A stretch of 64,000 bases of DNA. Origin: Palleronia pelagia (GTDB taxonomy: Bacteria > Pseudomonadota > Alphaproteobacteria > Rhodobacterales > Rhodobacteraceae). The notes under the pieces are model-generated. The model was not told where the DNA came from, searched no databases, and was given only the letters and a program-made list of their open reading frames with translations. A program made the translations under genes and the position numbers. The first letter of the stretch is position 1, and each line of letters opens with the position of its first letter. This document shows positions 44,186-52,619 of the stretch, piece after piece. Where the stretch lies: NCBI RefSeq assembly GCF_900110115.1, contig NZ_FOCM01000004.1:248001-312000 (forward strand), read 5' to 3'.

Positions 44186-45241
44186 TCAGCTGCCGCCCAT
44201 GTCCTCAATCGTGTCGCAAAGCGCTTGCGCGGCACTGACGGACCGCCCGGTCACCAGCGCCATCTGGGGCAGCAGCGCCCATTCCAGCATCCACGCGGCA
44301 CCCGAGCGCTCCTGCTCGTGGATCAGCGCGTTCTGCATGCCCGAAACGTATCCCGCGTTGAGCCGCGCGAGCGTCACCAGCAGCTCGGCCAGCACCGGGT
44401 TCGACTTGTGCGGCATCGCCGAGGACCCGCCGCCGCCGGCGATGCGGATTTCGTCCAGACCCTGCTGGGCCATCAGGGCGATGTCCTGGCCCATCTTGCC
44501 CAGCGTGCCCGAGATGCCCGACAGGCAGGCCGCGTAATGGGCGACGCCGCCCCGGTCGCTGTGCCAGGCGTGGTCGGGGCTGGCGAGACCCAGTTGCTCC
44601 GCCATCGCATCGGCAATGACCTGCCCGTCGGCGCCGAACCCGTGGCGCGTGCCCACGGCGCCGCCCAGTTGCAAACGCTCCACATCGGCGCGCGCGGCCT
44701 CGAGACGCCTTGCCTGCGCGGCAAGCGGCGCGCGCCAGTCGCGCAGCCGGTCGGACACCGTGATCGGCAGTGCCGCCTGCATCCGCGTCCGCCCCATGAG
44801 CGGGCGATCCCCGAACCGGTCGCTCAGATCACCCAGCGCCGTGTCCAGCGCGCCGAGCCGCCGCAGGAGCAGGTCCGACACCGCCCGCAGCGTCAGTGCC
44901 AGCGCGGTGTCCATCACGTCCTGCGACGTGGCCCCGGTGTGGATCGCGTCGGCGTGTTCGGGATCGGCCGCGCGCCAGCGGCGCACCAGCGCCGGGATCG
45001 GCAGGCCGTCGCGCGCCACGTCCCCAGCCAATGAAACGGGGTCGATCGCGTGGTCGGCCAGCGACGCGGCCGCACCGGCGCCATGGCCCGGCGGAACCCG
45101 GCCCGCCGCCTCGAGCGCATGGGCCAGCGCCACCTCGAACACGGTGTAATGCGCGAGCTGCGCCTCGGCGGACCAGAGTTCCGCCATCTCGGGATCGCCG
45201 AAAAGCCCGCCGAGCCAGGGGTGAGAGAACACGTCGCTCAA
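44186..45241 (-). CDS. pcaB: 3-carboxy-cis,cis-muconate cycloisomerase
   Basis: Second step of the protocatechuate branch of the beta-ketoadipate pathway: ring-opened carboxymuconate to gamma-carboxymuconolactone. The 351-residue protein is a fumarase/aspartase superfamily member with the signature GGGGSSAMPHKSNPVLAE near residue 260, TGATSQDVMDTALAL near 100 and MGRTRMQAALPITV near 150. It is shorter than the usual 400-450 residues, lacking part of the C-terminal region, as in other Rhodobacteraceae PcaB. It is the last gene of the pca operon and overlaps pcaD by four bases. Confidence 0.94.
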   Translation of the reverse strand: MSDVFSHPWLGGLFGDPEMAELWSAEAQLAHYTVFEVALAHALEAAGRVPPGHGAGAAASLADHAIDPVSLAGDVARDGLPIPALVRRWRAADPEHADAIHTGATSQDVMDTALALTLRAVSDLLLRRLGALDTALGDLSDRFGDRPLMGRTRMQAALPITVSDRLRDWRAPLAAQARRLEAARADVERLQLGGAVGTRHGFGADGQVIADAMAEQLGLASPDHAWHSDRGGVAHYAACLSGISGTLGKMGQDIALMAQQGLDEIRIAGGGGSSAMPHKSNPVLAELLVTLARLNAGYVSGMQNALIHEQERSGAAWMLEWALLPQMALVTGRSVSAAQALCDTIEDMGGS

Positions 45242-46023
45242 GACAGCCGCCCGTGCATCCCGGCCACCAGTTCGGCCACGCGGGCGGGCAATTCGAGACA
45301 GGGCAGATGCCCGACCCCCTCAAGCTCGACCATCGCCGCGCCCGGGATCCGTTCGGCCAGGTCGGCGACGACACCGGGCGGGGTGGTGACATCTTCGGAC
45401 CCGGCGATGCACAGCACGGGGCACGACAGGCGCGGCAGAACGGCCGACAGGTCCGCGTCGCGGATCGCCGCGCAGGCGGCGCGATAGCCGGGCTGCGGTG
45501 TCCGCGCCAGCATCATGCGCCAGCCCTCGGTCGCCACCGGGTGGGCGGCCCGGAACCCGGGCGACAGCGACCGTTCGATCACGCCGGCGGACATGGCGGG
45601 CAGACCAAGGGCGTCGAGGTCATCCATGCGGGCCTGCCACATCTCGTCGGTGCCGATCCTGTAGGACGTGTTGCTCAGGACGAGGCCGCCGACCAGGTCG
45701 GGCCGGTCCTGCGCCAGTTGCAGCGCGATCAGCCCGCCGATGGACAGGGCGACGACCAGCGCGCCCGCCATGGCGACCTGGTCCATGGCGTCGGCCAGGT
45801 CCTGCGCGAAACCGGCGATGCTGTCGGTTCCGCCAGACGACAGGCCGTGCCCGCACTTGTCGTGGCGCAGCACCGGCGCGTCGGCGGGCAGGCCCGGCAG
45901 CACCGCATCCCAGATCCGCAGGTCGCTGCCCAGCGAGTTGATGAAGACGATGGGCCGCCCGCCGTCGCCCGGGCGCAGCTCCGCGTGCAGGGTCTTGCCG
46001 CCCACGTTCAGGAACCGGCGCAT
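45238..46023 (-). CDS. pcaD: 3-oxoadipate enol-lactonase
   Basis: Hydrolyses beta-ketoadipate enol-lactone to beta-ketoadipate. The 261-residue alpha/beta hydrolase has the nucleophile elbow VALSIGGLIALQ near residue 93 (Ser), an acid in VLCIAGSEDVTTPP, and the base in LEGVGHLPCLELP near 240. LRHDKCGHGLSSGG is typical of PcaD. It lies between the BKACE gene and pcaB, with ATGA-type overlap to pcaB, in the order of the pathway. Confidence 0.94.
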   Translation of the reverse strand: MRRFLNVGGKTLHAELRPGDGGRPIVFINSLGSDLRIWDAVLPGLPADAPVLRHDKCGHGLSSGGTDSIAGFAQDLADAMDQVAMAGALVVALSIGGLIALQLAQDRPDLVGGLVLSNTSYRIGTDEMWQARMDDLDALGLPAMSAGVIERSLSPGFRAAHPVATEGWRMMLARTPQPGYRAACAAIRDADLSAVLPRLSCPVLCIAGSEDVTTPPGVVADLAERIPGAAMVELEGVGHLPCLELPARVAELVAGMHGRLS

Positions 46024-46054
46024 GGAACCCCCGATGGCTCGGTGTGGCGGTCCA

Positions 46055-46894
46055 TCACGCCGGGACGGCCCGAAGGCCCAGCAAACCGCGCGCCTCGGCG
46101 GGCGTGGCCACGGGCCGGTCGTTCGCGGCGCAGATCTCGGCCGTGCGCCGGACCAGTGCTGCGTTCGACGGCGCCAGCCGGTCCTTGTCGATCCGCACGT
46201 TGTCCTCGAGCCCGGTGCGCGCGTGACCGCCCGCCGCGATGGCCCATTCGTTCAACGTCACCTGGTGCCGCCCGATCCCGGCCGCGCACCACGGCGCATC
46301 GTCGCCGAACAGCCGCTTGACCGTCTGGACGTAGAAATCGAACACCGCGCCGTCGACGGGCATGGCATTCTGCACGCCCATGACGAACTGCACGTAGGGT
46401 GTCGCGGCGATCTTGCCCTCGGCACGCAGCTTGGCCGCCTGGAAGATATGCGACAGGTCGAAGGCCTCGATCTCGGGCTTGATGTCGTATTCCACCATTT
46501 CCGAGGCCAGCCAGTCCACCAGGTCGGGCGGGTTCTCGTAGACGCGCGTGGGGAAGTTGTTCGACCCCACCGACAGCGACGCCATGTCGGGCCGCAGCGG
46601 CAGCATCCCGCCCCGCGCCTGCCCCGCGCCGGAGCGCCCGCCGGTCGAGAACTGAATGATCATGCCGGGACAGTGCTTTTCCACGCCTTCCTTCAGCCGC
46701 GCAAACTTCTCGGGGTCCGAGGACGGCGTCTCGTCGTCGTTGCGCACATGGGCGTGCATGATGCTGGCCCCGGCCTCGAACGCCTCGTGGGTGCTTTCCA
46801 CCTGTTCGCTGACGGTGATGGGCACCGCGGGGTTGTTGGCCTTCCTGGGCAGCGATCCGGTGATGGCGACGCAGATGATGCAGGGTTGGGTCAT
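46055..46894 (-). CDS. Beta-keto acid cleavage enzyme (BKACE, DUF849 family)
   Basis: Zinc-dependent TIM-barrel enzyme of the family of 3-keto-5-aminohexanoate cleavage protein, which exchanges an acetyl unit between a beta-keto acid and acetyl-CoA to give acetoacetate and a new CoA ester. The 279-residue protein has the metal motif MHAHVRNDDETPS near residues 45-57, FSTGGRSG near 83, and GIGRHQVTLNEWA near 215. Being inside the pca operon, between pcaG and pcaD, it is likely to act on beta-ketoadipate, giving succinyl-CoA and acetoacetate. That substrate is inference from context. The start at 46894 follows the family; an ATG at 46930 would overlap pcaG. Confidence 0.9.
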   Translation of the reverse strand: MTQPCIICVAITGSLPRKANNPAVPITVSEQVESTHEAFEAGASIMHAHVRNDDETPSSDPEKFARLKEGVEKHCPGMIIQFSTGGRSGAGQARGGMLPLRPDMASLSVGSNNFPTRVYENPPDLVDWLASEMVEYDIKPEIEAFDLSHIFQAAKLRAEGKIAATPYVQFVMGVQNAMPVDGAVFDFYVQTVKRLFGDDAPWCAAGIGRHQVTLNEWAIAAGGHARTGLEDNVRIDKDRLAPSNAALVRRTAEICAANDRPVATPAEARGLLGLRAVPA

Positions 46895-46901
46895 GGCAGT
46901 C

Positions 46902-47522
46902 TCAGATGTCGAAGAACACGGTTTCGCCATCGCCCTGGAGGCGGATGTCGAAGCGATAGACGGGCATCGCGCCGCTGTCGTCGCGGGTGGCGATCAGGGC
47001 GGCGCGGCGATGGGGCGGGTCGACGCGGCCGAGGACCGGGTCGGCCGCGTTGGCCGTCCCCTCGTCGTCGAAGTAAAGCCGCGTGTTCAGGCCGATATTG
47101 ATGCCACGCGCCACGATCCAGAGATTGATATGTGGCGCCTGCCGGCTGCCGGACCGGCCCGGCACACCGCCGGGCTTCACCGTCTCGAAAGACCATTCAC
47201 CGCTGTCGAAATCGGCGATCACGCGGCCCCAGCCGCGAAAGCCGTCCTCGACCGTGCCCGAGTTTTCGGGGTGGGCATAGACGCCCTCGGCATTGGCCTG
47301 CCAGACCTCGATCAGCACATCCTTCAGCGCGGCGCCGTTGCCGTCCAGCACGCGCCCCTCGACGCGGATCCGCTCGCCCGTGGCATTGGGGCCCGTGATG
47401 TCGCGGCCCAGCTCGTGGTCGTAGATCTCGATGCCCGTGTCGCTGGGTACGAGGCCGATATGAACGTATGGCCCGGCGGTCTGCGACGCGGTTTCCTTGA
47501 GGTAGTCCAGTGGGTTCGCCAT
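46902..47522 (-). CDS. pcaG: Protocatechuate 3,4-dioxygenase alpha subunit
   Basis: Partner of PcaH in the intradiol ring-cleaving dioxygenase. The 206-residue protein has the Ig-like intradiol fold (ERIRVEGRVLDGNGAALKDV and EVWQANAEGVYAHPE). APHINLWIVARGIN stands in place of the PAHVHF iron site of the beta subunit, as expected for the non-catalytic chain. The start at 47522 lies three bases after the pcaH stop, so the subunits are made together. Confidence 0.95.
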   Translation of the reverse strand: MANPLDYLKETASQTAGPYVHIGLVPSDTGIEIYDHELGRDITGPNATGERIRVEGRVLDGNGAALKDVLIEVWQANAEGVYAHPENSGTVEDGFRGWGRVIADFDSGEWSFETVKPGGVPGRSGSRQAPHINLWIVARGINIGLNTRLYFDDEGTANAADPVLGRVDPPHRRAALIATRDDSGAMPVYRFDIRLQGDGETVFFDI

Positions 47523-47525
47523 GGT

Positions 47526-48254
47526 TCAGTTCCCCTCCAGCCGGTTTTCGAACAGGGTCGAGCGACGGCCGCGCAGCACGATGTCGAAGCGGTAGGCGAT
47601 GGCGTCGAAGGGGATCGTCGCGTTCATGTCCAGCCGTGCGGTCAGCCGGTCGATCGCGGCCGGGTCGGGTATCGTCTGCACGATGGGGCAGATCGGGATC
47701 AGCGGGTCGCCCTCGAAATAGCACTGGGTGATAAGGCGCTGCGCGAAGGCCGTCCCAAACACCGAGAAATGCACATGCGCGGGGCGCCAGTTGTTCACCT
47801 GGTTCGGCCAGGGATAGGCGCCGGGCTTCACCGTGCGGAAGAAATAGTACCCTTCGTCGTCGGTCAGGGTGCGCCCACAGCCGCCGAAATTGGGATCCAT
47901 CGGCGCGAGATACGTGTCCTTCTTGTGGCGATACCGCCCGCCCGCGTTGGCCTGCCAGACCTCGACCAGCGTGTTGCGCACGGGCTTGGCGTTCTCGTCC
48001 AGAACGCGGCCGTGCAGGATGATGCGCTCGCCGATGGCGCTCTTGCCGGCCGCGGCATAATTCGTCAGCAGGTCGTTGTCGCCCTCGGCGATGTCCCCGT
48101 GGCCAAAGCGCGGGCCGGTGATTTCCGACACCGTGTTCTCCAGCGAGATCAGAGCCTGGTTCGGGCTGCGCGCGACGGATGTCTTGTAGGCGGGCGCGTA
48201 TGCCGGAGGGTGGATGGACCGGTCGCGCATGTAGAATTCGGCGGGGGTCTTCAT
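47526..48254 (-). CDS. pcaH: Protocatechuate 3,4-dioxygenase beta subunit
   Basis: Catalytic, Fe(III)-bearing subunit that cleaves protocatechuate between the two hydroxyls to 3-carboxy-cis,cis-muconate. The 242-residue protein shows the four iron ligands: Tyr in [10 protein letters not shown], Tyr in [10 protein letters not shown], and two His in [26 protein letters not shown] is typical of the family. Its ATG overlaps the pcaC stop by four bases (48251-48254). Confidence 0.97.
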   Translation of the reverse strand: MKTPAEFYMRDRSIHPPAYAPAYKTSVARSPNQALISLENTVSEITGPRFGHGDIAEGDNDLLTNYAAAGKSAIGERIILHGRVLDENAKPVRNTLVEVWQANAGGRYRHKKDTYLAPMDPNFGGCGRTLTDDEGYYFFRTVKPGAYPWPNQVNNWRPAHVHFSVFGTAFAQRLITQCYFEGDPLIPICPIVQTIPDPAAIDRLTARLDMNATIPFDAIAYRFDIVLRGRRSTLFENRLEGN

Positions 48255-48634
48255 GGGGTTTCGCCCTCCATCTCGGCAAAGGTTGCCTTGGCCAGCTTGA
48301 TCGCATGGTTGGCCTTGGGCACACCCGCATAGACCGCCACGTGCAGGAACGCCTGCATCACGTCATCCTTGCTGGCGCCGGTGTTGACCGTGGCGCGGAT
48401 GTGCATCGGGATCTCGTCGAAATTTCCGCAAGCCGCCAGCAGCGCCAACGTCAGCATCGACCGCTCGCGGTGGGGGATGGTCGGGTCGGACCACACGGTG
48501 CCCCACGCGCCCTCGGTGATCATGGTCTGGAACGGCTGGTCGAAGGGTGTCTTGCCCGCCTCGGCCCGGTCCACGTGGGCATCGCCCAGCACGGCGCGCC
48601 GGGTCGCCATCCCGTCTTCGTATCGTGTGGTCAC
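48251..48634 (-). CDS. pcaC: 4-carboxymuconolactone decarboxylase
   Basis: Decarboxylates gamma-carboxymuconolactone to the enol-lactone used by PcaD. The 127-residue product contains [32 protein letters not shown] and [20 protein letters not shown], the AhpD-like CMD fold. I chose the GTG at 48634 because GGAGGAGGGG lies just upstream and [17 protein letters not shown] matches the family start; the longer frame to 48712 runs into the promoter region. First gene of the pca operon. Confidence 0.94.
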   Translation of the reverse strand: MTTRYEDGMATRRAVLGDAHVDRAEAGKTPFDQPFQTMITEGAWGTVWSDPTIPHRERSMLTLALLAACGNFDEIPMHIRATVNTGASKDDVMQAFLHVAVYAGVPKANHAIKLAKATFAEMEGETP

Positions 48635-48728
48635 GTCAGCCCCCTCCTCCGGTTTGACGAGCCGACGATAATATAAATTACTGGGGATAAATATTGAAAA
48701 ATTGGGCGACACCTATAACCATTTGAGA
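48635..48728. promoter_or_regulatory. Divergent pcaC/pcaQ control region
   Basis: The 94-base spacer is AT-rich in its middle (48669-48700). ATAACC at 48715-48720 matches one half of the known PcaQ site (ATAACC-N4-GGTTAA), but the second half here reads GAGAAT, so only a half-site is visible. PcaQ binding in this spacer is expected from the arrangement; the exact site is uncertain. Confidence 0.45.
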
Positions 48729-49658
48729 ATGAATTGGCACAGTCGCCTGCATCTTCGCCACATCAGGTCCTTCCTTGAGATCGCGCGCGCCGAAAGCATC
48801 TCGAAAGCCGCAGACACGCTCGGCATCACGCAGCCCGCCGTGTCGAAAAGCCTCAAGGAGCTCGAGGACATCCTGGGCACCCGTCTGTTCGACAGGGTGG
48901 GCCGCGGCCTGCGGCTGAACGATGATGGCCGCATCTTCCAGTCCCATGCCGCCGCGTCGATGTCCGAACTCATGCGCGGCAAGGACCGTCTGGCGCGGGA
49001 CGGCGGGACCGCCACGCGGCTGTCGGTGGGCACGCTCCCGACCGCGGCGGCAGATCTCGTGCCCCGGGCGGCGCTGGCCTTCCGCGATGCCATGCCAAGG
49101 GCCACGCTGCACGTGCTGACCGGGCCCAATTGGCTTCTGTTCAACCACCTGCGCGACGGCACGGTCGATCTGGTCGTCGGGCGGATGCCTGAACAACCTG
49201 TGGCGGCCGGTGTCACGTTCGAGCAATTCTACCTGGAAGACGTCGTTCTGGTCTGTCGTGCCGGCCACCCGATCCTTGACGCCCCCTCTCCCGAAGCGTG
49301 CCTTTCGGATTTCCCGCTCATCCTGCCGCCACGCGGCGCCGTGATCGCGGCCACGGTCGAGCGGTACCTGGCCAGTATCGGCCTGCCAGCCCTACGCGCC
49401 GATATCGAAACGGTGGCCCTGCCGGTGGGCGGGAAAGTGGTGCGCCTGTCGGATGCGGTCTGGTTCATCTCGCGCGCGGTGGTGGCCGACGACCTTGCCG
49501 CCGGCGCACTGGTCACGGTGGCCCTGCAATCGCCGCTGCTATCGGGGCCTGTCGGGATCAGCGTGTCACAGACAGCTCCGATCAATGTTGCCCGGGACGT
49601 GTTCGCGGAATGCCTGCGCAAGGTCAGCCGCGAGGCCAGCCCCTCCGCCCGCGCCTGA
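48729..49658 (+). CDS. pcaQ: LysR-family activator of the pca operon
   Basis: A 309-residue LysR regulator with its helix-turn-helix near residues 5-60 (HIRSFLEIARAESISKAADT and GITQPAVSKSLKELEDILG). A co-inducer domain follows, with NWLLFNHLRDGTVDLVVGRMPE typical of the PcaQ/GalR-type branch. It is divergent from pcaC with a 94-base spacer, the standard arrangement for PcaQ, which in rhizobia responds to beta-carboxy-cis,cis-muconate. The ATG at 48729 (MNWHSRLHL) is preferred to one at 48702. Confidence 0.92.
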   Translation: MNWHSRLHLRHIRSFLEIARAESISKAADTLGITQPAVSKSLKELEDILGTRLFDRVGRGLRLNDDGRIFQSHAAASMSELMRGKDRLARDGGTATRLSVGTLPTAAADLVPRAALAFRDAMPRATLHVLTGPNWLLFNHLRDGTVDLVVGRMPEQPVAAGVTFEQFYLEDVVLVCRAGHPILDAPSPEACLSDFPLILPPRGAVIAATVERYLASIGLPALRADIETVALPVGGKVVRLSDAVWFISRAVVADDLAAGALVTVALQSPLLSGPVGISVSQTAPINVARDVFAECLRKVSREASPSARA

Positions 49659-49702
49659 ATTCCGCCCGCTCCTACTCTGAAGGCTCTGGATTTCGGCCAG
49701 GG

Positions 49703-49737
49703 TTGGAGCGGCTCACGAGAAGAGAGCCGCTCCAACA
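49703..49737. terminator. Hairpin between convergent pcaQ and nrdJ
   Basis: A perfect 13-bp stem GTTGGAGCGGCTC / GAGCCGCTCCAAC with a 9-base loop, 44 bases after the pcaQ stop. No U-tract on either strand. Its position between two converging genes suggests a bidirectional stop signal. Confidence 0.6.
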
Positions 49738-49751
49738 ATCTGTGCTGCCCA

Positions 49752-49772
49752 GCGTAGCGCTGATCGCTACGC
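49752..49772. terminator. Second hairpin between pcaQ and nrdJ
   Basis: GCGTAGCG / CGCTACGC with loop CTGAT, an 8-bp perfect stem 11 bases before the nrdJ stop. It may act with the stronger hairpin at 49703. No U-tract. Confidence 0.4.
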
Positions 49773-49783
49773 CGCTTGTCTGC

Positions 49784-52054
49784 TCACCCGCATTTCGAGT
49801 GGCCGCAGGCGGCGCAGGTCATGCAGCCTTCGACCATGCGCATCTCGAAGCTGCCGCAGCTGGGGCAGGCCTTGGCGGGCGTGCTGCCCAGCGCGACCAC
49901 CTGGGCCTGCGGATCGGATTTCAGGCCCAGACCTTCACCGGCGAGAAAGCCGGTGGCGATCATGTGCCGCTCGATCACGCCGCCGATGCCCGCGATGATC
50001 GAGGGAATGTACTTGCCCTCCATCCACGCGCCGCCGCGGGGGTCGAAGACGGCCTTGAGTTCTTCCACCACGAAGCTCACGTCGCCGCCGCGGCGGAACA
50101 CGGCCGAGATCATGCGGGTCAGCGCCACGGTCCAGGCGAAATGCTCCATGTTCTTCGAATTCACGAAGATCTCGAAGGGGCGCCGGTGGCCGTTCTGGAT
50201 CAGGTCGTTCACCGTGATGTAGAGCGCGTGCTCCGAACCGGGCCATTTCAGCTTGTAGGTCGACCCTTCCAGCGCCTGCGGACGGCTCAGCGGCTCGGAC
50301 ATGTAGATGACCTCGCCCTCCTCGCTTTTCTGCGCCGCTGCGGGGCTGGCGTCGGCGGTCTCGCTCACGCTCAGCACGCTGCCGGTCACCGCGTTGGGGC
50401 GGTAGGTCGTGCAGCCTTTGCAGCCCGTCTCGTAGGCCTCCATGTAGACGTCCTTGAAGGCTTCGAAGCTGATGTCCTCGGGGCAGTTGATGGTCTTCGA
50501 GATCGACGAATCCACCCATTTCTGCGCCGCCGCCTGCATCCGCACGTGCTCCATGGGATCGAGTGTCTGCGCGCTCACGAAATGGTCGGGCAGGTCGGCA
50601 TCTCCGTTCCGGTCGCGCCACATCTGCACGGCGTAGTCCACGACCTCTTCCTCGGTCCGCGACCCGTCCTTCTGCAGGACCTTGCGGGTATATGCATGGG
50701 CGAAGACCGGCTCGATCCCCGAGCTCACGTTGCCGGCGAACAGGCTGATGGTGCCGGTGGGCGCGACGCTGGTCAGCAGGGCGTTGCGGATGCCGTGCTT
50801 GCGGATCGCGTCCTTCACGTCGTCGTCCATGTGCTCCAGCGCGCCAGAGGCCAGGTACTTGTCTGCATCGAACAGCGGGAATGCGCCCTTCTCGGCCGCC
50901 AGTTGCGCCGAGGTCAGATACGCGGCGCGGGCGATCCGGTGCATCCAGTCCTCGGTCAGACGCGCCGCCTCCTCCGAGCCGTAGCGCACGCCGACCATGG
51001 CCAGCGCGTCGGCCAGCCCGGTGACGCCCAGGCCGATCCGGCGCTTGGCCGCGGCCTCCTGCGCCTGCTCTTCCAGCGGGAAGCGCGAGGCATCGACCAC
51101 GTTGTCCATCATGCGCACAGCGCTGGCCACCAGCCGCTCCAGCGCGGCGTCGTCCAGCGCGGCGTCGGGGCCGAACGGGTCGCCGACCAGCCGCGCGAGG
51201 TTGACAGACCCCAGAAGGCACGCGCCGTAGGGCGGCAGCGGCTGTTCGCCGCAGGGGTTCGTCGCCGCGATGGTCTCGCAATAGGCGAGGTTGTTGGCCT
51301 TGTTGATGCGGTCGATGAAGATCACGCCCGGCTCGGCGTAGTCGTAGGTCGCGCGCATGATCTTGTTCCACAGGTCGCGCGCCTGAAGCGTCTTCATCAC
51401 CTTGCCGTCGAAGACCAGCTCCCACGCCTCATCGGCCTTCACGGCTTCCATGAAGGCGTCGGTGACCAGCACGCTGACGTTGAAGTTGCGCAGGCGGGCC
51501 GGGTCGGACTTGGCCTCGATGAAGGCCTCGATATCGGGGTGGTCGCAGCGCAAGGTCGCCATCATCGCGCCGCGCCGCGCGCCCGCCGACATGATGGTGC
51601 GGCACATGGCGTCCCACACGTCCATGAAGGACAGCGGCCCGGACGCATCGGCGGCCACGCCATGCACGTTCGCGCCCTTGGGCCGGATGGTCGAGAAGTC
51701 GTAGCCGATTCCTCCGCCCTGCTGCATGGTCAGCGCGGCCTCGCGCAGATGCTCGAAGATGCCCGACATCGAATCGGGGATCGTGCCCATGACGAAGCAG
51801 TTGAACAGGGTCACGCTGCGGTCGGTGCCCGCGCCCGCCACGATGCGTCCGGCGGGGAGGAACTTGAAGTCCTCCAGCGCGGAGTAGAACTCGGCCTCGA
51901 AGGCTTCCGCGTCATCCTCGACCGTCGCCAGGGACCGGGCGATACGGCGCCAGGTATCCTCGACGCTGCGGTCCACGGGCGTGCCGTCCGCCTGTTTCAG
52001 CCGGTATTTCATGTCCCAGATCTGTTCCGAGATGGGGGCGGCAAAGCGGGTCAT
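49784..52054 (-). CDS. nrdJ: Vitamin B12-dependent (class II) ribonucleotide reductase
   Basis: Reduces ribonucleotides to deoxyribonucleotides with adenosylcobalamin as radical source, so it needs no oxygen. The 756-residue protein has SVTLFNCFVMGTIPDSMSG (active-site Cys), GGGIGYDFSTIRPKG, ANNLAYCETIAATNPCGEQPL (Cys and Glu of the radical site), PTGTISLFAGNVSSGIEP, and a C-terminal zinc-ribbon-like tail (CPSCGSFEMRMVEGC, then CAACGHSKCG). It starts at ATG 52054 with GAAGG upstream. I see no cobalamin riboswitch in the 126 bases before it. A CCACA-GGAT-TGTGG palindrome at 52144-52157 and CTATATAG at 52116-52123 are possible control sites. Confidence 0.96.
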   Translation of the reverse strand: MTRFAAPISEQIWDMKYRLKQADGTPVDRSVEDTWRRIARSLATVEDDAEAFEAEFYSALEDFKFLPAGRIVAGAGTDRSVTLFNCFVMGTIPDSMSGIFEHLREAALTMQQGGGIGYDFSTIRPKGANVHGVAADASGPLSFMDVWDAMCRTIMSAGARRGAMMATLRCDHPDIEAFIEAKSDPARLRNFNVSVLVTDAFMEAVKADEAWELVFDGKVMKTLQARDLWNKIMRATYDYAEPGVIFIDRINKANNLAYCETIAATNPCGEQPLPPYGACLLGSVNLARLVGDPFGPDAALDDAALERLVASAVRMMDNVVDASRFPLEEQAQEAAAKRRIGLGVTGLADALAMVGVRYGSEEAARLTEDWMHRIARAAYLTSAQLAAEKGAFPLFDADKYLASGALEHMDDDVKDAIRKHGIRNALLTSVAPTGTISLFAGNVSSGIEPVFAHAYTRKVLQKDGSRTEEEVVDYAVQMWRDRNGDADLPDHFVSAQTLDPMEHVRMQAAAQKWVDSSISKTINCPEDISFEAFKDVYMEAYETGCKGCTTYRPNAVTGSVLSVSETADASPAAAQKSEEGEVIYMSEPLSRPQALEGSTYKLKWPGSEHALYITVNDLIQNGHRRPFEIFVNSKNMEHFAWTVALTRMISAVFRRGGDVSFVVEELKAVFDPRGGAWMEGKYIPSIIAGIGGVIERHMIATGFLAGEGLGLKSDPQAQVVALGSTPAKACPSCGSFEMRMVEGCMTCAACGHSKCG

Positions 52055-52115
52055 GGCGGGCCTTCTTTCGCAGCATGGGATGGCTTCGCCGCATGGTCCT
52101 GCGGCGACGGAGTCT

Positions 52116-52157
52116 CTATATAGGGTATTGGACGGGGTGTCCGCCACAGGATTGTGG
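52116..52157 (-). promoter_or_regulatory. Possible promoter/operator region of nrdJ
   Basis: CTATATAG (52116-52123) is a palindromic AT-rich element that could be a -10 box for nrdJ. CCACAGGATTGTGG (52144-52157) has perfect 5-base inverted arms around four bases and loosely resembles an NrdR box, but is shorter than the usual 16 bases and lacks the central AT run. Confidence 0.3.
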
Positions 52158-52180
52158 ATAAGTCAGGGGGTAAATGCGCG

Positions 52181-52612
52181 ATGTCGGCAAAACTGCACAT
52201 GCTGAAGCTGAGCGTGGGGTCCGAATCCTTCGACCAGCTGATCGACTGGCAGCAGCACCGCTCGAAACAGCGGCGCGACGGGCAGTATTACCACGTCACG
52301 CGCATGTTTCCGAAGCGGGTCGACGAATTGCTGGATGGCGGGTCGATGTACTGGGTGATCCAGGGCGTGATCCTGGCGCGCCAGCGGATCCTGGGCTTCG
52401 ACGAGCTCAGGGGAGATGACGGCATCCGCCGTTGCGCGATCCTGCTGTCGGACGAGGTGATCCGCACCGAGGCGACCCCCAAGCGCCCCTTCCAGGGCTG
52501 GCGTTACCTGCAACCGCAGGACGCCCCCGCCGACCTGGGCCGGGCGACGCAGGGCGATTCGGACCTGCCGCCCAAGCTGATGGCCGCGCTGGCCGAGATA
52601 GGCGTGCGCTAG
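52181..52612 (+). CDS. DUF1489 family protein
   Basis: A 143-residue soluble protein typical of alphaproteobacteria. The family blocks HVTRMFPKRVDELLDGGSMYWVI and ARQRILGFDEL, then DGIRRCAILLSDEVI and KRPFQGWRYLQPQDAPADL, cover nearly the full length. Function is unknown. The start at 52181 (MSAKLHMLKLSVG) fits the family; ATG 52154 is also in frame. It is divergent from nrdJ and converges on hisG. Confidence 0.87.
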   Translation: MSAKLHMLKLSVGSESFDQLIDWQQHRSKQRRDGQYYHVTRMFPKRVDELLDGGSMYWVIQGVILARQRILGFDELRGDDGIRRCAILLSDEVIRTEATPKRPFQGWRYLQPQDAPADLGRATQGDSDLPPKLMAALAEIGVR

Positions 52613-52619
52613 GCCAGGA

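Noticed and set aside
49298-52123. A 941-codon plus-strand frame opposite nrdJ, and similar long frames opposite mgtE, nadE, hisZ/hisS and dnaE
   Set aside because: All are antisense shadows of well-conserved genes and show the low-complexity Arg/Ala/Gly/His composition typical of such frames.
52055-52180. Cobalamin riboswitch before nrdJ
   Set aside because: The spacer is only about 126 bases and lacks the conserved B12-box; only short palindromes are seen.
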